NCBI GenBank assembly: GCA_964510515.1
Contig: CAZEAU010000028.1
Location: 1 to 29,586 of the forward strand
Direction: 5' to 3'
DNA length: 29,586 bases
From: SURF-21 sp964510515
GTDB lineage: Bacteria > Actinomycetota > Geothermincolia > Geothermincolales > RBG-13-55-18
In this document: positions 15,542 through 23,354 of the stretch, piece after piece
Layout of the letters: each line of letters begins with the position of its first letter
Position numbering within the stretch: the first letter of the stretch is position 1
Notes under the pieces: generated by a model
Databases searched by the model: none
What the model was told of the DNA's origin: nothing
What the model saw: only the letters and a program-made list of their open reading frames with translations
Position numbers and translations under genes: made by a program

Positions 15542-15658
15542 CCGAGGGCGCGAGCCAGCGGGGCACGCGCCGACCGTGTGCGTTCGCGCGGCCTCAGGGC
15601 AGGGGTGGGGGCTCTCATGGGGCCGCGGCCTCGCCCTTGTGCAGCCGCGCGAGGGATC

Positions 15659-16456
15659 TCAGCGGGAGTGCAGCCCGCTGGGAGAGCGGGGGGACTTGGG
15701 GCGCAGCCTGGTGAAACCCGAGGCCAGAATGGATTCCGCGTCGCCGCCAAAATATCCCACGTACTCCTCGATGCAGGGCCTGAGCGCGGCGATGTCCTCG
15801 GCCGTGGCCGGCGCGCAGGTCACCTCCCTGCCCAGCTGGTTTTCCTCCACCTCGCCACGTATGAATATAAGACCTCCCTGCATGCCCGCGCCCAGGTGCC
15901 TGGCCGTGAGCCTGCCCTCGTCCCCGGTGCCGAGCCCGAGGGCGACGACCAGCCCGCCGCCCATGTACTCTCCCAGGAAGTCCCTGGCTCCGCCGCCGAT
16001 GACCAGGAGGGGGAAGTCGTTGTGGTGCTCCCTCATGTGGTTGGCCGCGCGGCGGCCGACGCCGCCTCTCACGAATATCTTCCCGCCGCGCATGCCCCTG
16101 CCCACGATGTCCCCGGCGTGCCCGTGCACCACGATGGTCCCGGCATTCATGGTGTTGCCCACGCCGTCCCGGGCGTCGCGCTCCACGGTGATGTGGGGTC
16201 CGTCCATGAAGGCCCCCAGGTCGTTGCCCGGCTCCCCGCGCACGGTGATGTCCACCTTCCCGCGGATGCCGGAGCCGATATAGCGCTGTCCGGAGATGTT
16301 GTCCAGGACTATCTCCTCGCTCCCTTCCGCCACCGCCCCCTTGACCATGTTGTTGAGCACCCGGTAATGGAGCCGACCGGCATCGATCTCCACCTTGCCG
16401 TTCTTGCGCTGGAATACCCCGGGCAGGCCTTCACGCCGATCCAGCTCGATCTTCAT
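15659..16456 (-). CDS. Stand-alone GXGXG beta-helix protein (glutamate synthase domain-3-like)
   Basis: The 265-residue product is built of glycine-rich turns: GQRYIGSGIRGKVDITVRG, VGNTMNAGTIVVHGHAGD, VGRGMRGGKIFVRGGVGRRA, LGEYMGGGLVVALGLG and HLGAGMQGGLIFIRG. These are the GXGXG repeats of the right-handed beta helix found at the C-terminus of glutamate synthase large subunit and in FwdC. In archaea and some bacteria glutamate synthase is split and this domain is a separate gene. Here no other glutamate synthase subunit is adjacent, so its complex is unknown. A C-terminal helix region (EDIAALRPCIEEYVGYFG) is typical of the split form. GAGGT precedes the ATG by 4 bases. It converges with the GyrI-like gene. 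Confidence 0.85.
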   Translation of the reverse strand: MKIELDRREGLPGVFQRKNGKVEIDAGRLHYRVLNNMVKGAVAEGSEEIVLDNISGQRYIGSGIRGKVDITVRGEPGNDLGAFMDGPHITVERDARDGVGNTMNAGTIVVHGHAGDIVGRGMRGGKIFVRGGVGRRAANHMREHHNDFPLLVIGGGARDFLGEYMGGGLVVALGLGTGDEGRLTARHLGAGMQGGLIFIRGEVEENQLGREVTCAPATAEDIAALRPCIEEYVGYFGGDAESILASGFTRLRPKSPRSPSGLHSR

Positions 16457-16618
16457 TCCTACCTCACCCTCTTTGTAGAAGCGGCACTATCATCCCAGTC
16501 TTTCTCCGCCGCATTGCATTTTCCTTTCTCTACCTTATATATGACCGCCCTGATGAGCGAACGGTTCCTTGCGCCCGGCGGTCGGCCCTGCGGCCCGGAG
16601 AAATGCCGGAGGTTCACC

Positions 16619-16648
16619 TTCACGCCGGCGCGCCCAAATCGTTATAAT
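16619..16648 (+). promoter_or_regulatory. Putative promoter of the acetoacetate-decarboxylase-like gene
   Basis: TTCACG (16619-16624) and TATAAT (16643-16648) are 18 bases apart, giving a leader of about 50 bases before the ATG at 16706. Confidence 0.55.
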
Positions 16649-16705
16649 GCAGGGCAGGGAGAGGCGACGGCGGGCGAGGCGGGACCACGCGGACAGGAGG
16701 GCAAG

Positions 16706-17470
16706 ATGGAGAGCGGATTCCTCGAGGATGTCGAGCAGCACGCGGTGGCCGTCAGCGGGGGCACGTGCGACCTGCCCATCATCTACCGCGACGTCTTCTC
16801 CATCGCGGGAGCTTTCACCGCCCCCGCGCTCAAGCTGAGAGAGCTCCTTCCCACCTCCAGGCTGGTTCCGGCGGAGCTTCTGCCCGGAAAGGGCCTGCTC
16901 CTCTTCATGGCCGCGGACTGCCGCGACACCAGCATCGGCCCCCACAGGCAATTCGCCATCATGGTGCCGGCGCGCTACCAGCCGCGTTATAACCCTCCGC
17001 TTCTCCCCCTGCTGCGCATGTCCGCCTCCCTGTCCTTCGAGGTCTTCGTGTGGCGATTCCTGCTGACCTCCGAGCTGGGGATGCGCGCGGGCTCGGAGAT
17101 CTGGGGCTTGCCGGCGTCCCTGGCCGACATCGATTTCGAGGAAAGCGCCCAGGCGGTCACCTGCAGGCTGCGCGAGAAAGGCGAGGAGGTGCTCAGCCTG
17201 GAGGTGAAGAAGAGCCCGGCGCGCATGAAGACCTATTTCGACTGCGCCTTCTTCTCGCCACAGGGGCGCGCCCTGCTGCGCACCCGCGCGGACGGCATCT
17301 CCGGCTCGCTGGGCAGGGGCTTCAGGCCCGGGGGAGCTCGCCTCACCCTGGGCGACAACGACCTTTCGCACCGCATTCGCGAGATAGCCCCGGGCAGGAG
17401 CGTGATGACCATGTACGTGCCCCGGGGCCGCATGCTCCTGCCGGAGGCGGAGGAGCGCCTGCCCCTGTAG
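16706..17470 (+). CDS. Acetoacetate-decarboxylase-like protein lacking the catalytic lysines
   Basis: The 254-residue product follows the ADC superfamily plan: an N-terminal segment with RELLPTSRLVPAELLPGKGL, a central strand region (ISIG-type DTSIGPHRQFAIMVPARY) and the active-site strand MRAGSEIWGLPASLADIDF. In Clostridium acetobutylicum ADC the Schiff-base lysine is in GRELSAYPKKL. Aligning P with P puts Ala and Ser where both lysines should be. Classical decarboxylation through a Schiff base is therefore unlikely; ligand binding or a different reaction is possible. The ATG was chosen because AGGAGG lies 5 bases upstream. The frame is open far upstream, but that part overlaps the opposing GXGXG gene and is not family-like. 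It appears to be a single gene. Confidence 0.85.
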   Translation: MESGFLEDVEQHAVAVSGGTCDLPIIYRDVFSIAGAFTAPALKLRELLPTSRLVPAELLPGKGLLLFMAADCRDTSIGPHRQFAIMVPARYQPRYNPPLLPLLRMSASLSFEVFVWRFLLTSELGMRAGSEIWGLPASLADIDFEESAQAVTCRLREKGEEVLSLEVKKSPARMKTYFDCAFFSPQGRALLRTRADGISGSLGRGFRPGGARLTLGDNDLSHRIREIAPGRSVMTMYVPRGRMLLPEAEERLPL

Positions 17471-17667
17471 GGCCGTCGCCTCCCCATGTCCGCAGCGGCG
17501 GGGCCCCGGCGCCCGCCCGAGCTCTCCCCCGCACCCCGAAGGCGCCGCCACGGGGCCCCCGGTACGTGCCCGCCCGGCGCCGCCACCCCCCCGCCGGCGC
17601 CCGCGGCGCGGATGGGGCAAGGATTGCGGGCCCGCGGCGTTGAATCTAAGCCCAGGAGGTGATAAAG

Positions 17668-17973
17668 ATGCGTGGTTTCGTCGAGTTCATACGCAAGCAG
17701 GGAGTGGTGGGTCTAGCCATAGGTTTCATCGTCGGCGCGGCGACCGGGGTCGTGGTCAACGCCCTGGTCACCGACCTCGTCAACCCCATCATCGGGGCTA
17801 TCGTGGGCGAGGGGAGCCTGGATACCCTGACCTTCACCGTCGGCAAGGCCGTGTTCAACTACGGGCATTTCATCGGCGTGCTCATCAACTTCGTCATCAT
17901 CCTCGCCGTGGTCTACTTTCTCTTCAAGGTTCTGGGCCTGGAGAAGCTGGATCTCGAGGAAGAGGAGGACTGA
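17668..17973 (+). CDS. mscL: Large-conductance mechanosensitive channel MscL (short form)
   Basis: The 101-residue product has the MscL plan: amphipathic N-terminus MRGFVEFIRKQG, pore helix TM1 (VVGLAIGFIVGAATGVVVNALVTDLVNPIIGAIVG), quoted only in part as GLAIGFIVGAATGVVVNAL, a short periplasmic loop (SLDTLTFTVGKAVFNYGHFI) and TM2 (LINFVIILAVVYFLFKVLG). The cytoplasmic tail is reduced to an acidic LEKLDLEEEED. MscL opens under membrane tension to release solutes on osmotic downshock. Length is at the short end (E. coli has 136). The ATG at 17668 lies 7 bases after AGGAGGT; the GTG at 17659 overlaps that site. The 197-base gap upstream (17471-17667) holds nothing recognised. Confidence 0.93.
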   Translation: MRGFVEFIRKQGVVGLAIGFIVGAATGVVVNALVTDLVNPIIGAIVGEGSLDTLTFTVGKAVFNYGHFIGVLINFVIILAVVYFLFKVLGLEKLDLEEEED

Positions 17974-17979
17974 GAGGGC

Positions 17980-18019
17980 GCCCCGCCGCCCCGCCCCCCA
18001 GGGGCCGGGGCGGCGGGGC
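17980..18019 (+). terminator. Long GC-rich terminator hairpin between mscL and purC
   Basis: GCCCCGCCGCCCCG (17980-17993) and CGGGGCGGCGGGGC (18006-18019) form a perfect 14-bp stem with a 12-base loop, followed by TTTC on the plus strand. It lies 6 bases after the mscL stop and between convergent genes, so it may serve both. Confidence 0.75.
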
Positions 18020-18057
18020 TTTCGGCGGCCCAGGGCCGGAGATGCTCGCCGCGGCCG

Positions 18058-19080
18058 CTAGAGCATGTCCCTGAGCTCGCGGAGGACCTCGGCGAGGGGC
18101 GGCGCGGCGAAGAAGGCGCGGCCGGTGATGCCGTCGCAGCACCCCTGATAGAGCAGTGCGATGAGCTCCCTCATCCTCGGAGGCAGCGGCGGCGGCGGCT
18201 TGCCCACCAGGCTTTTCCACCGCAGCCTGTCCCTGGCCTTCGCCGCCTCGACCTCGCGGCTCCACTCCGTCTTGCGGTAGAAGATCCTCGCCGCCTCCTT
18301 GCCCACCGGCATGCCATCGTATTCGAAGCGGCACTCGTCCGGCGTCCCCAGGACGTCGAGGAGCATGGGCTCGCGCCCGGCGCCGAAGCCGAACTCCAGC
18401 TTGCCGTCCTGGTTGGTGAGGCCGAGGGGCTCGACGGCGGCGGAGATGAGCCGGTTGGCCGTAAGCGTCACACGCCTCAGCTCCTCCGCCTCCAGGGGGG
18501 AGAGGCCGGCTATCTCGCGCGCCTCCTCCCAGCTCAGGTACCTGTCGGTGGACTCCAGCTTTGTGGAGACGTCGACGATGGGCTCGCGCAGCCTCTCCCC
18601 CGGCTCGGGCTGCGCGGAAAGCCCCAGGTCCTCGACGCTGATCTCGCCCCTGCGCAGGCGGCCGAAAACGCTGCAGCCCTCGGGCAGGGAGTTGCGGTAG
18701 ATGACCTCCAGCGGGATGAGCATGTTGCCCTCCCCCCCCCGGTAGGCGGAGTAGTCGTAGCGGCCCTCTACCATCCCGGGCTGGAGCACGCGCAGCAGCC
18801 TCACCTCCATGACGGCGGAGGGCGCCTCCAGGTCGCGAAGGCGCCGCGCCACGCCGCTCGCGTCCACTACCCCCAGGTAGTGGTTGGCGATGCCCATGGA
18901 CTCCAGGCGCTCGAAGAAGCAGGCGCCGATCATGCACAGGGCCTCGCCCTTGCCCTCGATGAGGTCGGGCATCTCCCCCCAGTCGAACACGGAATAGCGG
19001 TCCGAGAAATGGAAGCGCCCCCTGCCCGGCCGGGCGCCCGAGGGCTCCTCCAGGACCTCGAGATCCTTAACGCTGCCCAT
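18058..19080 (-). CDS. purC: SAICAR synthetase PurC (archaeal-like)
   Basis: The 340-residue product shows the SAICAR synthetase signature in order: GSVKDL, FSDRYSVFDWGEMPDLI with GKGEAL, EGNMLIPLEVIYRNSLPEG, REPIVDVSTKLE, LTNQDGKLEFGFG and LLDVLGTPDECRFEYDG. PurC joins aspartate to CAIR with ATP in purine synthesis. The DRYSVFDWG form and the extra length (common bacterial forms are about 240 residues) recall haloarchaeal-type PurC, from memory and not checked. GGGGAGG sits 3 bases before the ATG. It is the last gene of the run that includes the RuBisCO-like protein (31-base gap) and has no other purine gene beside it, so it may simply have been captured downstream. Confidence 0.9.
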   Translation of the reverse strand: MGSVKDLEVLEEPSGARPGRGRFHFSDRYSVFDWGEMPDLIEGKGEALCMIGACFFERLESMGIANHYLGVVDASGVARRLRDLEAPSAVMEVRLLRVLQPGMVEGRYDYSAYRGGEGNMLIPLEVIYRNSLPEGCSVFGRLRRGEISVEDLGLSAQPEPGERLREPIVDVSTKLESTDRYLSWEEAREIAGLSPLEAEELRRVTLTANRLISAAVEPLGLTNQDGKLEFGFGAGREPMLLDVLGTPDECRFEYDGMPVGKEAARIFYRKTEWSREVEAAKARDRLRWKSLVGKPPPPLPPRMRELIALLYQGCCDGITGRAFFAAPPLAEVLRELRDML

Positions 19081-19111
19081 GATCCTCCCCTCGTCCGGCG
19101 CGGCTCTTCCC

Positions 19112-20458
19112 CTAGCGGTCGCTCAGCGACTCCAGCTTGGAGTCAAGGCCACTCGCCGCGCTGGTCTCGCTGAAGGTGCCCTCCCACAGGCCCAGCGCCA
19201 CGCCCAGCTCCTGATGCTCTTTGGCGTAATCCTGTATGGGTATTCCCTGTACGGTAGCGTCGATGGCCTGGCGAAAGGCCTTCGCCCCCGCGGTCGGCCC
19301 CATGGGGTGGGCGTGTATGCCACCGCCCGAGCCGATCATTATCTCCCGGCCGATGTCCGCCACGCATACCGGCACCATGTCCGGGGTGATGCCGCCCGAG
19401 GGCATGGGCATCATGGGCTTGACGTCGTGCATGGGATAATGCATGACGTCCGCGGTGTGCACGAAGCGGTCCTTGAGATAGGGCGCCTTGCCGTAAGGCG
19501 CGGGGAAGACCACGATGTCGGCCCCGGCCAGCCGCGGCAGCTTGCCCAGGACGAGGTGCGATGCGATGCCCGAGATGGGCGACTCGTAGAGGGCCCCGGC
19601 GCAGTCCATGTGGGCGAGTATGGGCACGTTGATGTCCGGGTCCTCGGCCAGAGCCTGCATGGCCGGCAGCCCCACCGCCAGGTAATTGACCATGATGGCG
19701 TTGGCGCCGGCGTCCACCACCCGCTTGGCGGTCTCGAACATCTTGGGCACGTTGTCCGAGATGTTCACCGTGTACAGGGTGTGCTCTCCCGTCTCCTCGT
19801 AAGCCCGCTTCTCCATGGCCATGTAGGCCTTCACGCGGTCCTCGCAGCGGTTGAAGGCCATGTCCGCGATGAGCTCGTCGTCCTTGATGACGTCGCATCC
19901 GCCCAGGGCCACCTCGTAGAAGAGCTTCTCCCCCACCTCGCAGGCGTAGCCCGTGCAGGGCTTGATCATGTTGTTGACCAGGGGTCGCCGCTCCTCGATG
20001 CCCAGCGCCCGATAGATGCCGTCGATGCCGAAATTGGGCCCCGCGAACCCGTCCGTGTACCGCTTGGGGAAGTGCAGGTCGAGCAGCTTGATCTTGCCCC
20101 CCATGGAGATATTGCCCACCACCGCGGTGAGCAGCATGGGTATCTGATGCTCGATGTTGCGGAAGGGGAAGGCTATCTGCACCACGTAGGTGCGCTCCTC
20201 CACCTCCCTCGGAACCTCGAACTCGAAGAAGGGCACCTCGTGGATGCCGATGACCTTGGCCACGTGCCTGGCCCGCATCTCGGGGGTCTCGCCGGGCACC
20301 GCGGTCCAGGTGCCCGTGGACTGCTCCACGGCCAGGAAGGGGGCCAGGTAGTACATGATCATGTCGCGCGGCAGGGCAGCGTAATAGGTGGCGATGATGA
20401 AATCGTCGCCTTCGATCCCCTCCGGCAGCGCTTTCGGCTGCGCCTCGTAATAGAGCAT
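19112..20458 (-). CDS. RuBisCO-like protein (form IV, MtnW-related)
   Basis: The 448-residue product has the RuBisCO large-subunit fold order: N-terminal AVEQSTGTWTAVP (Glu60/Thr65/Trp66 region), TAVVGN (Asn123), MIKPCTGYA, GGCDVIKDDE with the carbamate-type lysine at residue 192 plus Asp194 and Glu195, AHMDCAGAL, PMPSGGITP and GSGGGIHAHPMG. True RuBisCO reads IKPKLG where this has IKPCTG, and HRAMHAV where this has HMDCAGA, so carboxylation is unlikely. The pattern after residue 290 (GKLPRLAGAD, FPAPYGK) recalls MtnW enolases. RuBisCO-like proteins catalyse enolisation, isomerisation or decarboxylation of phosphorylated keto sugars. AAGGAGGAGGAGAG precedes the ATG. It lies 20 bases after the FGGY kinase, a likely supplier of its phosphorylated substrate. 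Confidence 0.92.
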   Translation of the reverse strand: MLYYEAQPKALPEGIEGDDFIIATYYAALPRDMIMYYLAPFLAVEQSTGTWTAVPGETPEMRARHVAKVIGIHEVPFFEFEVPREVEERTYVVQIAFPFRNIEHQIPMLLTAVVGNISMGGKIKLLDLHFPKRYTDGFAGPNFGIDGIYRALGIEERRPLVNNMIKPCTGYACEVGEKLFYEVALGGCDVIKDDELIADMAFNRCEDRVKAYMAMEKRAYEETGEHTLYTVNISDNVPKMFETAKRVVDAGANAIMVNYLAVGLPAMQALAEDPDINVPILAHMDCAGALYESPISGIASHLVLGKLPRLAGADIVVFPAPYGKAPYLKDRFVHTADVMHYPMHDVKPMMPMPSGGITPDMVPVCVADIGREIMIGSGGGIHAHPMGPTAGAKAFRQAIDATVQGIPIQDYAKEHQELGVALGLWEGTFSETSAASGLDSKLESLSDR

Positions 20459-20478
20459 CTCTCCTCCTCCTTTGGACT

Positions 20479-22038
20479 TCATGCCTCGCAGGAGCCCGCC
20501 GGCTCGTTGAGCGCGCGGCATATGCCGGCGAGGCTGCCGTACAGGCAGCGGAACACCCGGTAGAGTTCCTCGTACTCCGCGCAGCAGGCCGGGTCGGGCG
20601 CGAAGGTCCTGCGCACGCCGATCACCTTCTTCAACTCCCGGTAGCTCTCGTATTCCCTCAAGGCCACCGCCACCGCCATGGCGCAGCCCATGGCCCCCGC
20701 CTCCTGGGGGGTGCGGACCGCCTCCACCTCGCGCTGGGTGACGTCGGCAATTATCTGCATCCACACGTCGGAGCGGGCCCCGCCGCCGATGGCGCGCAGG
20801 GTGCGGCAGGCGAACCCCGCCCTGCCCACCATGTCCACCAGCCAGCGGAAGTTGTAGGCCACCCCCTCGTAAACGGCGCGCAGCAGGTGCTCCCGCGTGT
20901 GCTCGAGGGAGAGGTTGACGAAGGCGGCACGCAGGGTGGTATCGCTGACCGGGGCGCGCTCCCCGAACATCCAGGGGGTGAAAAGCAGGCGCCCCGCCCC
21001 CGTCTCCACCCCCTCCACCACCTCGTCCAGGACGGGGAAGATGGCCATCTCCTCCCCCGCCTGCCGAGCCTTCTCCATCTCCTCCGCCGTGGCCAGGTTC
21101 TCCGCGAACCACTTCAGGCAGGCGCCCGCCGTCTCCGTCTCCCCGATCATGATGAACATCTCGGGATCGGCGGAGGGCACGGAGACGATGCCGTTCTTTC
21201 CCAGGTTCTTCACCTTCGCGGTCGAGATGACCAGCCAGCCCGAGGTGCCGAGATAGATGTGAGCGTCCCCGTCATCCAGGGCGCCGGAGCCGGTGGCCGC
21301 GGCGGGGACGTCCCCCATGCCGCCGATGACCGGCGTGCCCGGCTCGAGGCCCATATCCGCCGCGGCCTCCCGGGTCAAGAGGCCCACCACCTCGACGGAG
21401 CTCTTCACCTCGGGCATCTTCTCCAGGGATACGCCCAGAAGCCTGGCGAAGAGCGGGTCCCACTCGCGCGTCTTGTTCTTGAGAAAGCCCGTGACCCCCG
21501 CGCCGGTGTGGTCGATGATCATGTTGCCGGTGGCGCGGAAGACGAGGTAGCCGTTGACGTCGAGTATCTTGTGGGTTTCCTCCCAGATTTGCGGCTCCCT
21601 CTCCTTGATCCACAGCATCTTGCAGATGACGTCCTTGCCCGAGGGCACCGCCCCGGCCAGGGCCATGATCACCCGGGGGCCCCCGAAGCGGCGCGCCAGC
21701 CGCGTCGCCTGCTCTTCGGCGCGGCTGTCCAGCCAGATGATGGCCGGCCGCAGCGGATTCCCGGAGACGTCCACGGGGAGCACGCCCAGCATCTGGGTGG
21801 CAAACCCGGTGCCGACAATGCGGCGCGGGCTTACCCCGCTCTGCTTGAGCACGCGCCGCGTGCTCGCGGCCACCGCTCCCCACCAGTCCCGGGGGTCCTG
21901 CTCCGCCCACCGCGGCTGCGGATAAAAGGTGGGGTAGGGCTCGAAGCTCGCGGCGACGATGTCCCCGGCCAGGTCGGTGAGCACGGCCTTGCTCCCGCCC
22001 GTCCCCACGTCATGACTGACGATGTATCTATCGCCCAT
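20479..22038 (-). CDS. FGGY-family carbohydrate kinase (xylulokinase-like)
   Basis: The 519-residue kinase begins MGDRYIVSHDVGTGGSKAVL (phosphate-1 loop). It contains PRWAEQDPRDWW, ATQMLGVLPVD, PAIIWLDSRAEEQA, the catalytic-aspartate segment IGGMGDVPAAATGSG, YLGTSGWLVIS, PWMFGERAPVSD and the adenosine motif IGGGARSDVWMQIIADV. FGGY kinases phosphorylate polyols, ketoses and sugar acids. Substrate residues cannot be read reliably, so xylulokinase-like refers only to general resemblance. The ribosome site GGGAGGAG is about 11 bases before the ATG, a rather long spacing. It lies 91 bases after the oxidoreductase and 20 before the RuBisCO-like gene. A pathway role just before that protein is the natural inference. 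Confidence 0.94.
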   Translation of the reverse strand: MGDRYIVSHDVGTGGSKAVLTDLAGDIVAASFEPYPTFYPQPRWAEQDPRDWWGAVAASTRRVLKQSGVSPRRIVGTGFATQMLGVLPVDVSGNPLRPAIIWLDSRAEEQATRLARRFGGPRVIMALAGAVPSGKDVICKMLWIKEREPQIWEETHKILDVNGYLVFRATGNMIIDHTGAGVTGFLKNKTREWDPLFARLLGVSLEKMPEVKSSVEVVGLLTREAAADMGLEPGTPVIGGMGDVPAAATGSGALDDGDAHIYLGTSGWLVISTAKVKNLGKNGIVSVPSADPEMFIMIGETETAGACLKWFAENLATAEEMEKARQAGEEMAIFPVLDEVVEGVETGAGRLLFTPWMFGERAPVSDTTLRAAFVNLSLEHTREHLLRAVYEGVAYNFRWLVDMVGRAGFACRTLRAIGGGARSDVWMQIIADVTQREVEAVRTPQEAGAMGCAMAVAVALREYESYRELKKVIGVRRTFAPDPACCAEYEELYRVFRCLYGSLAGICRALNEPAGSCEA

Positions 22039-22129
22039 GGCTTACACCGCTCCTCCCTCTCGGGCGCGCTCTCTGCCGGCAGCGCACCCGCGCGGCCTCC
22101 CGCCCCCCCTCCCCGGCGAGGACAAGCCC

Positions 22130-23350
22130 TCAGAGCTTGAGGTCGATGACGTTGACCTTCCCGTCGGCGTCGATCTGCTCGATATAGATGGGAGCCCCCT
22201 CACCCTTGCCGGACGACTTGATGAGCTCCCCCGCCAGGCGAATCATCTCCATGGGGTCCACCGCCGCCTCGGGAGGGAAGGCGCCCTTGAGGGCGATATT
22301 GCCCCGGCCCATCATGATGGCGCCCATGGCCGCGGGAATGCCCGTGCCCTCGCCCATGCCCATGCCGCTGGAGGACATCTGAAAGACGAAGGTGGAGGGC
22401 TCCCCGCCCTTCTCCCCCTTGACCACGATCTTGAGGCAGCCGCATGCGTAATCGATCCCCGCCTCCTTGAGCATGGCCTCGCGGCGGGAGAGGACGAAGG
22501 CCACCGCGAACTCGCGCGGTATGACCTTCCGCCCCTGCACCTCCAGCGACTCGTCCGAGGTCAGCCCCAGCCTCACCATGTCCTTGATGAGGTCGGCGTA
22601 CTCCACCGGGATGACCAGCCCGAGGTTAGTCACGCGCTGCACGCCCTCGATGTACTTGGGCAGGGTGATGGTCTCGGGGTGGGGATAGGCGTAAACGGGA
22701 TAGGTGCCGACGTCGCGGAATTCCGTCTCCTCCTCCAGGGCCCGGCCGCTCTCCTCGAAGAGCCTCACCGTCTTGAACTCCCCGTCCAGGAACATGGGGA
22801 TGTCGATCTCCATGGAATGGAAGCGGTGCTTGACCACCGCCGGGCCCTCCACCTCCTCGCCGCCGTGGGCGTGATAGATGTCCACCGCATCCACCTTGTC
22901 CAGCAGGGTCTCCGCGGTGAACTTCACCAGCGCGTTGGCCATGCCCGGGGAGCTGCCCATACCGATGAGGGCGGAGATGCCGGCGTCGGCGGCCTTGCCG
23001 TCCATGGCCAGCATGATCTCGGTGGCGTCCATGTCGTCGCATACGTCCACGTAGTCGACTCCCGCCTCGATGGCCGCCCCCAGGATGACGGGTCCGTACC
23101 TGTAGAAGGGGCCCACGCAGTTGAGGACGACGTCGCCCGAGGCGATGGCGTCCTTGAGGTTCTGGGGGTCTTCGGCGTTGAGTGCGTACGTCTTCACCCT
23201 CTCCTCGCCCAGCTCGGCCGCGAGCCTGCGCGCCTCCTCGATGTTCTTGTCCGCCACCACATAGGCGTCGAAATAATCCGTCGCGGCAAGGTAACGCATG
23301 GCCGTGCTACCCACCGCGCCGCAGCCGCCTAGAACCACCAGTCTGGACAT
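22130..23350 (-). CDS. Saccharopine-dehydrogenase-like NAD(P)-dependent oxidoreductase
   Basis: The 406-residue product starts MSRLVVLGGCGAVGSTAMRY, a Rossmann dinucleotide loop (GGCGAVGS). It then has NCVGPFYRYGPVILGAAIEA, GVDYVDVCDD and IGMGSSPGMANAL, the typical N-terminal half of the saccharopine dehydrogenase/homospermidine synthase superfamily (about 400 residues). The C-terminal half (MSSSGMGMGEGTGIPAAMGA) is glycine-rich, like lysine 6-dehydrogenase and saccharopine reductase relatives. No lysine-metabolism gene is nearby, and the company of a sugar kinase and RuBisCO-like protein argues for another substrate. GGAGGT lies six bases before the ATG and overlaps the TetR stop codon 4 bases upstream, so the regulator and this gene are co-transcribed and probably coupled. 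Confidence 0.92.
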   Translation of the reverse strand: MSRLVVLGGCGAVGSTAMRYLAATDYFDAYVVADKNIEEARRLAAELGEERVKTYALNAEDPQNLKDAIASGDVVLNCVGPFYRYGPVILGAAIEAGVDYVDVCDDMDATEIMLAMDGKAADAGISALIGMGSSPGMANALVKFTAETLLDKVDAVDIYHAHGGEEVEGPAVVKHRFHSMEIDIPMFLDGEFKTVRLFEESGRALEEETEFRDVGTYPVYAYPHPETITLPKYIEGVQRVTNLGLVIPVEYADLIKDMVRLGLTSDESLEVQGRKVIPREFAVAFVLSRREAMLKEAGIDYACGCLKIVVKGEKGGEPSTFVFQMSSSGMGMGEGTGIPAAMGAIMMGRGNIALKGAFPPEAAVDPMEMIRLAGELIKSSGKGEGAPIYIEQIDADGKVNVIDLKL

Positions 23351-23354
23351 TTTT

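Noticed and set aside
15578..16705. N-terminal extension of the ADC-like protein to about 630 residues
   Set aside because: It is antisense to the GXGXG gene. Homology, an AGGAGG site and a promoter all point to the ATG at 16706.
19112..20458. Functional RuBisCO for CO2 fixation
   Set aside because: Catalytic motifs differ (IKPC and HMDCA), and no phosphoribulokinase or AMP-pathway gene is nearby.
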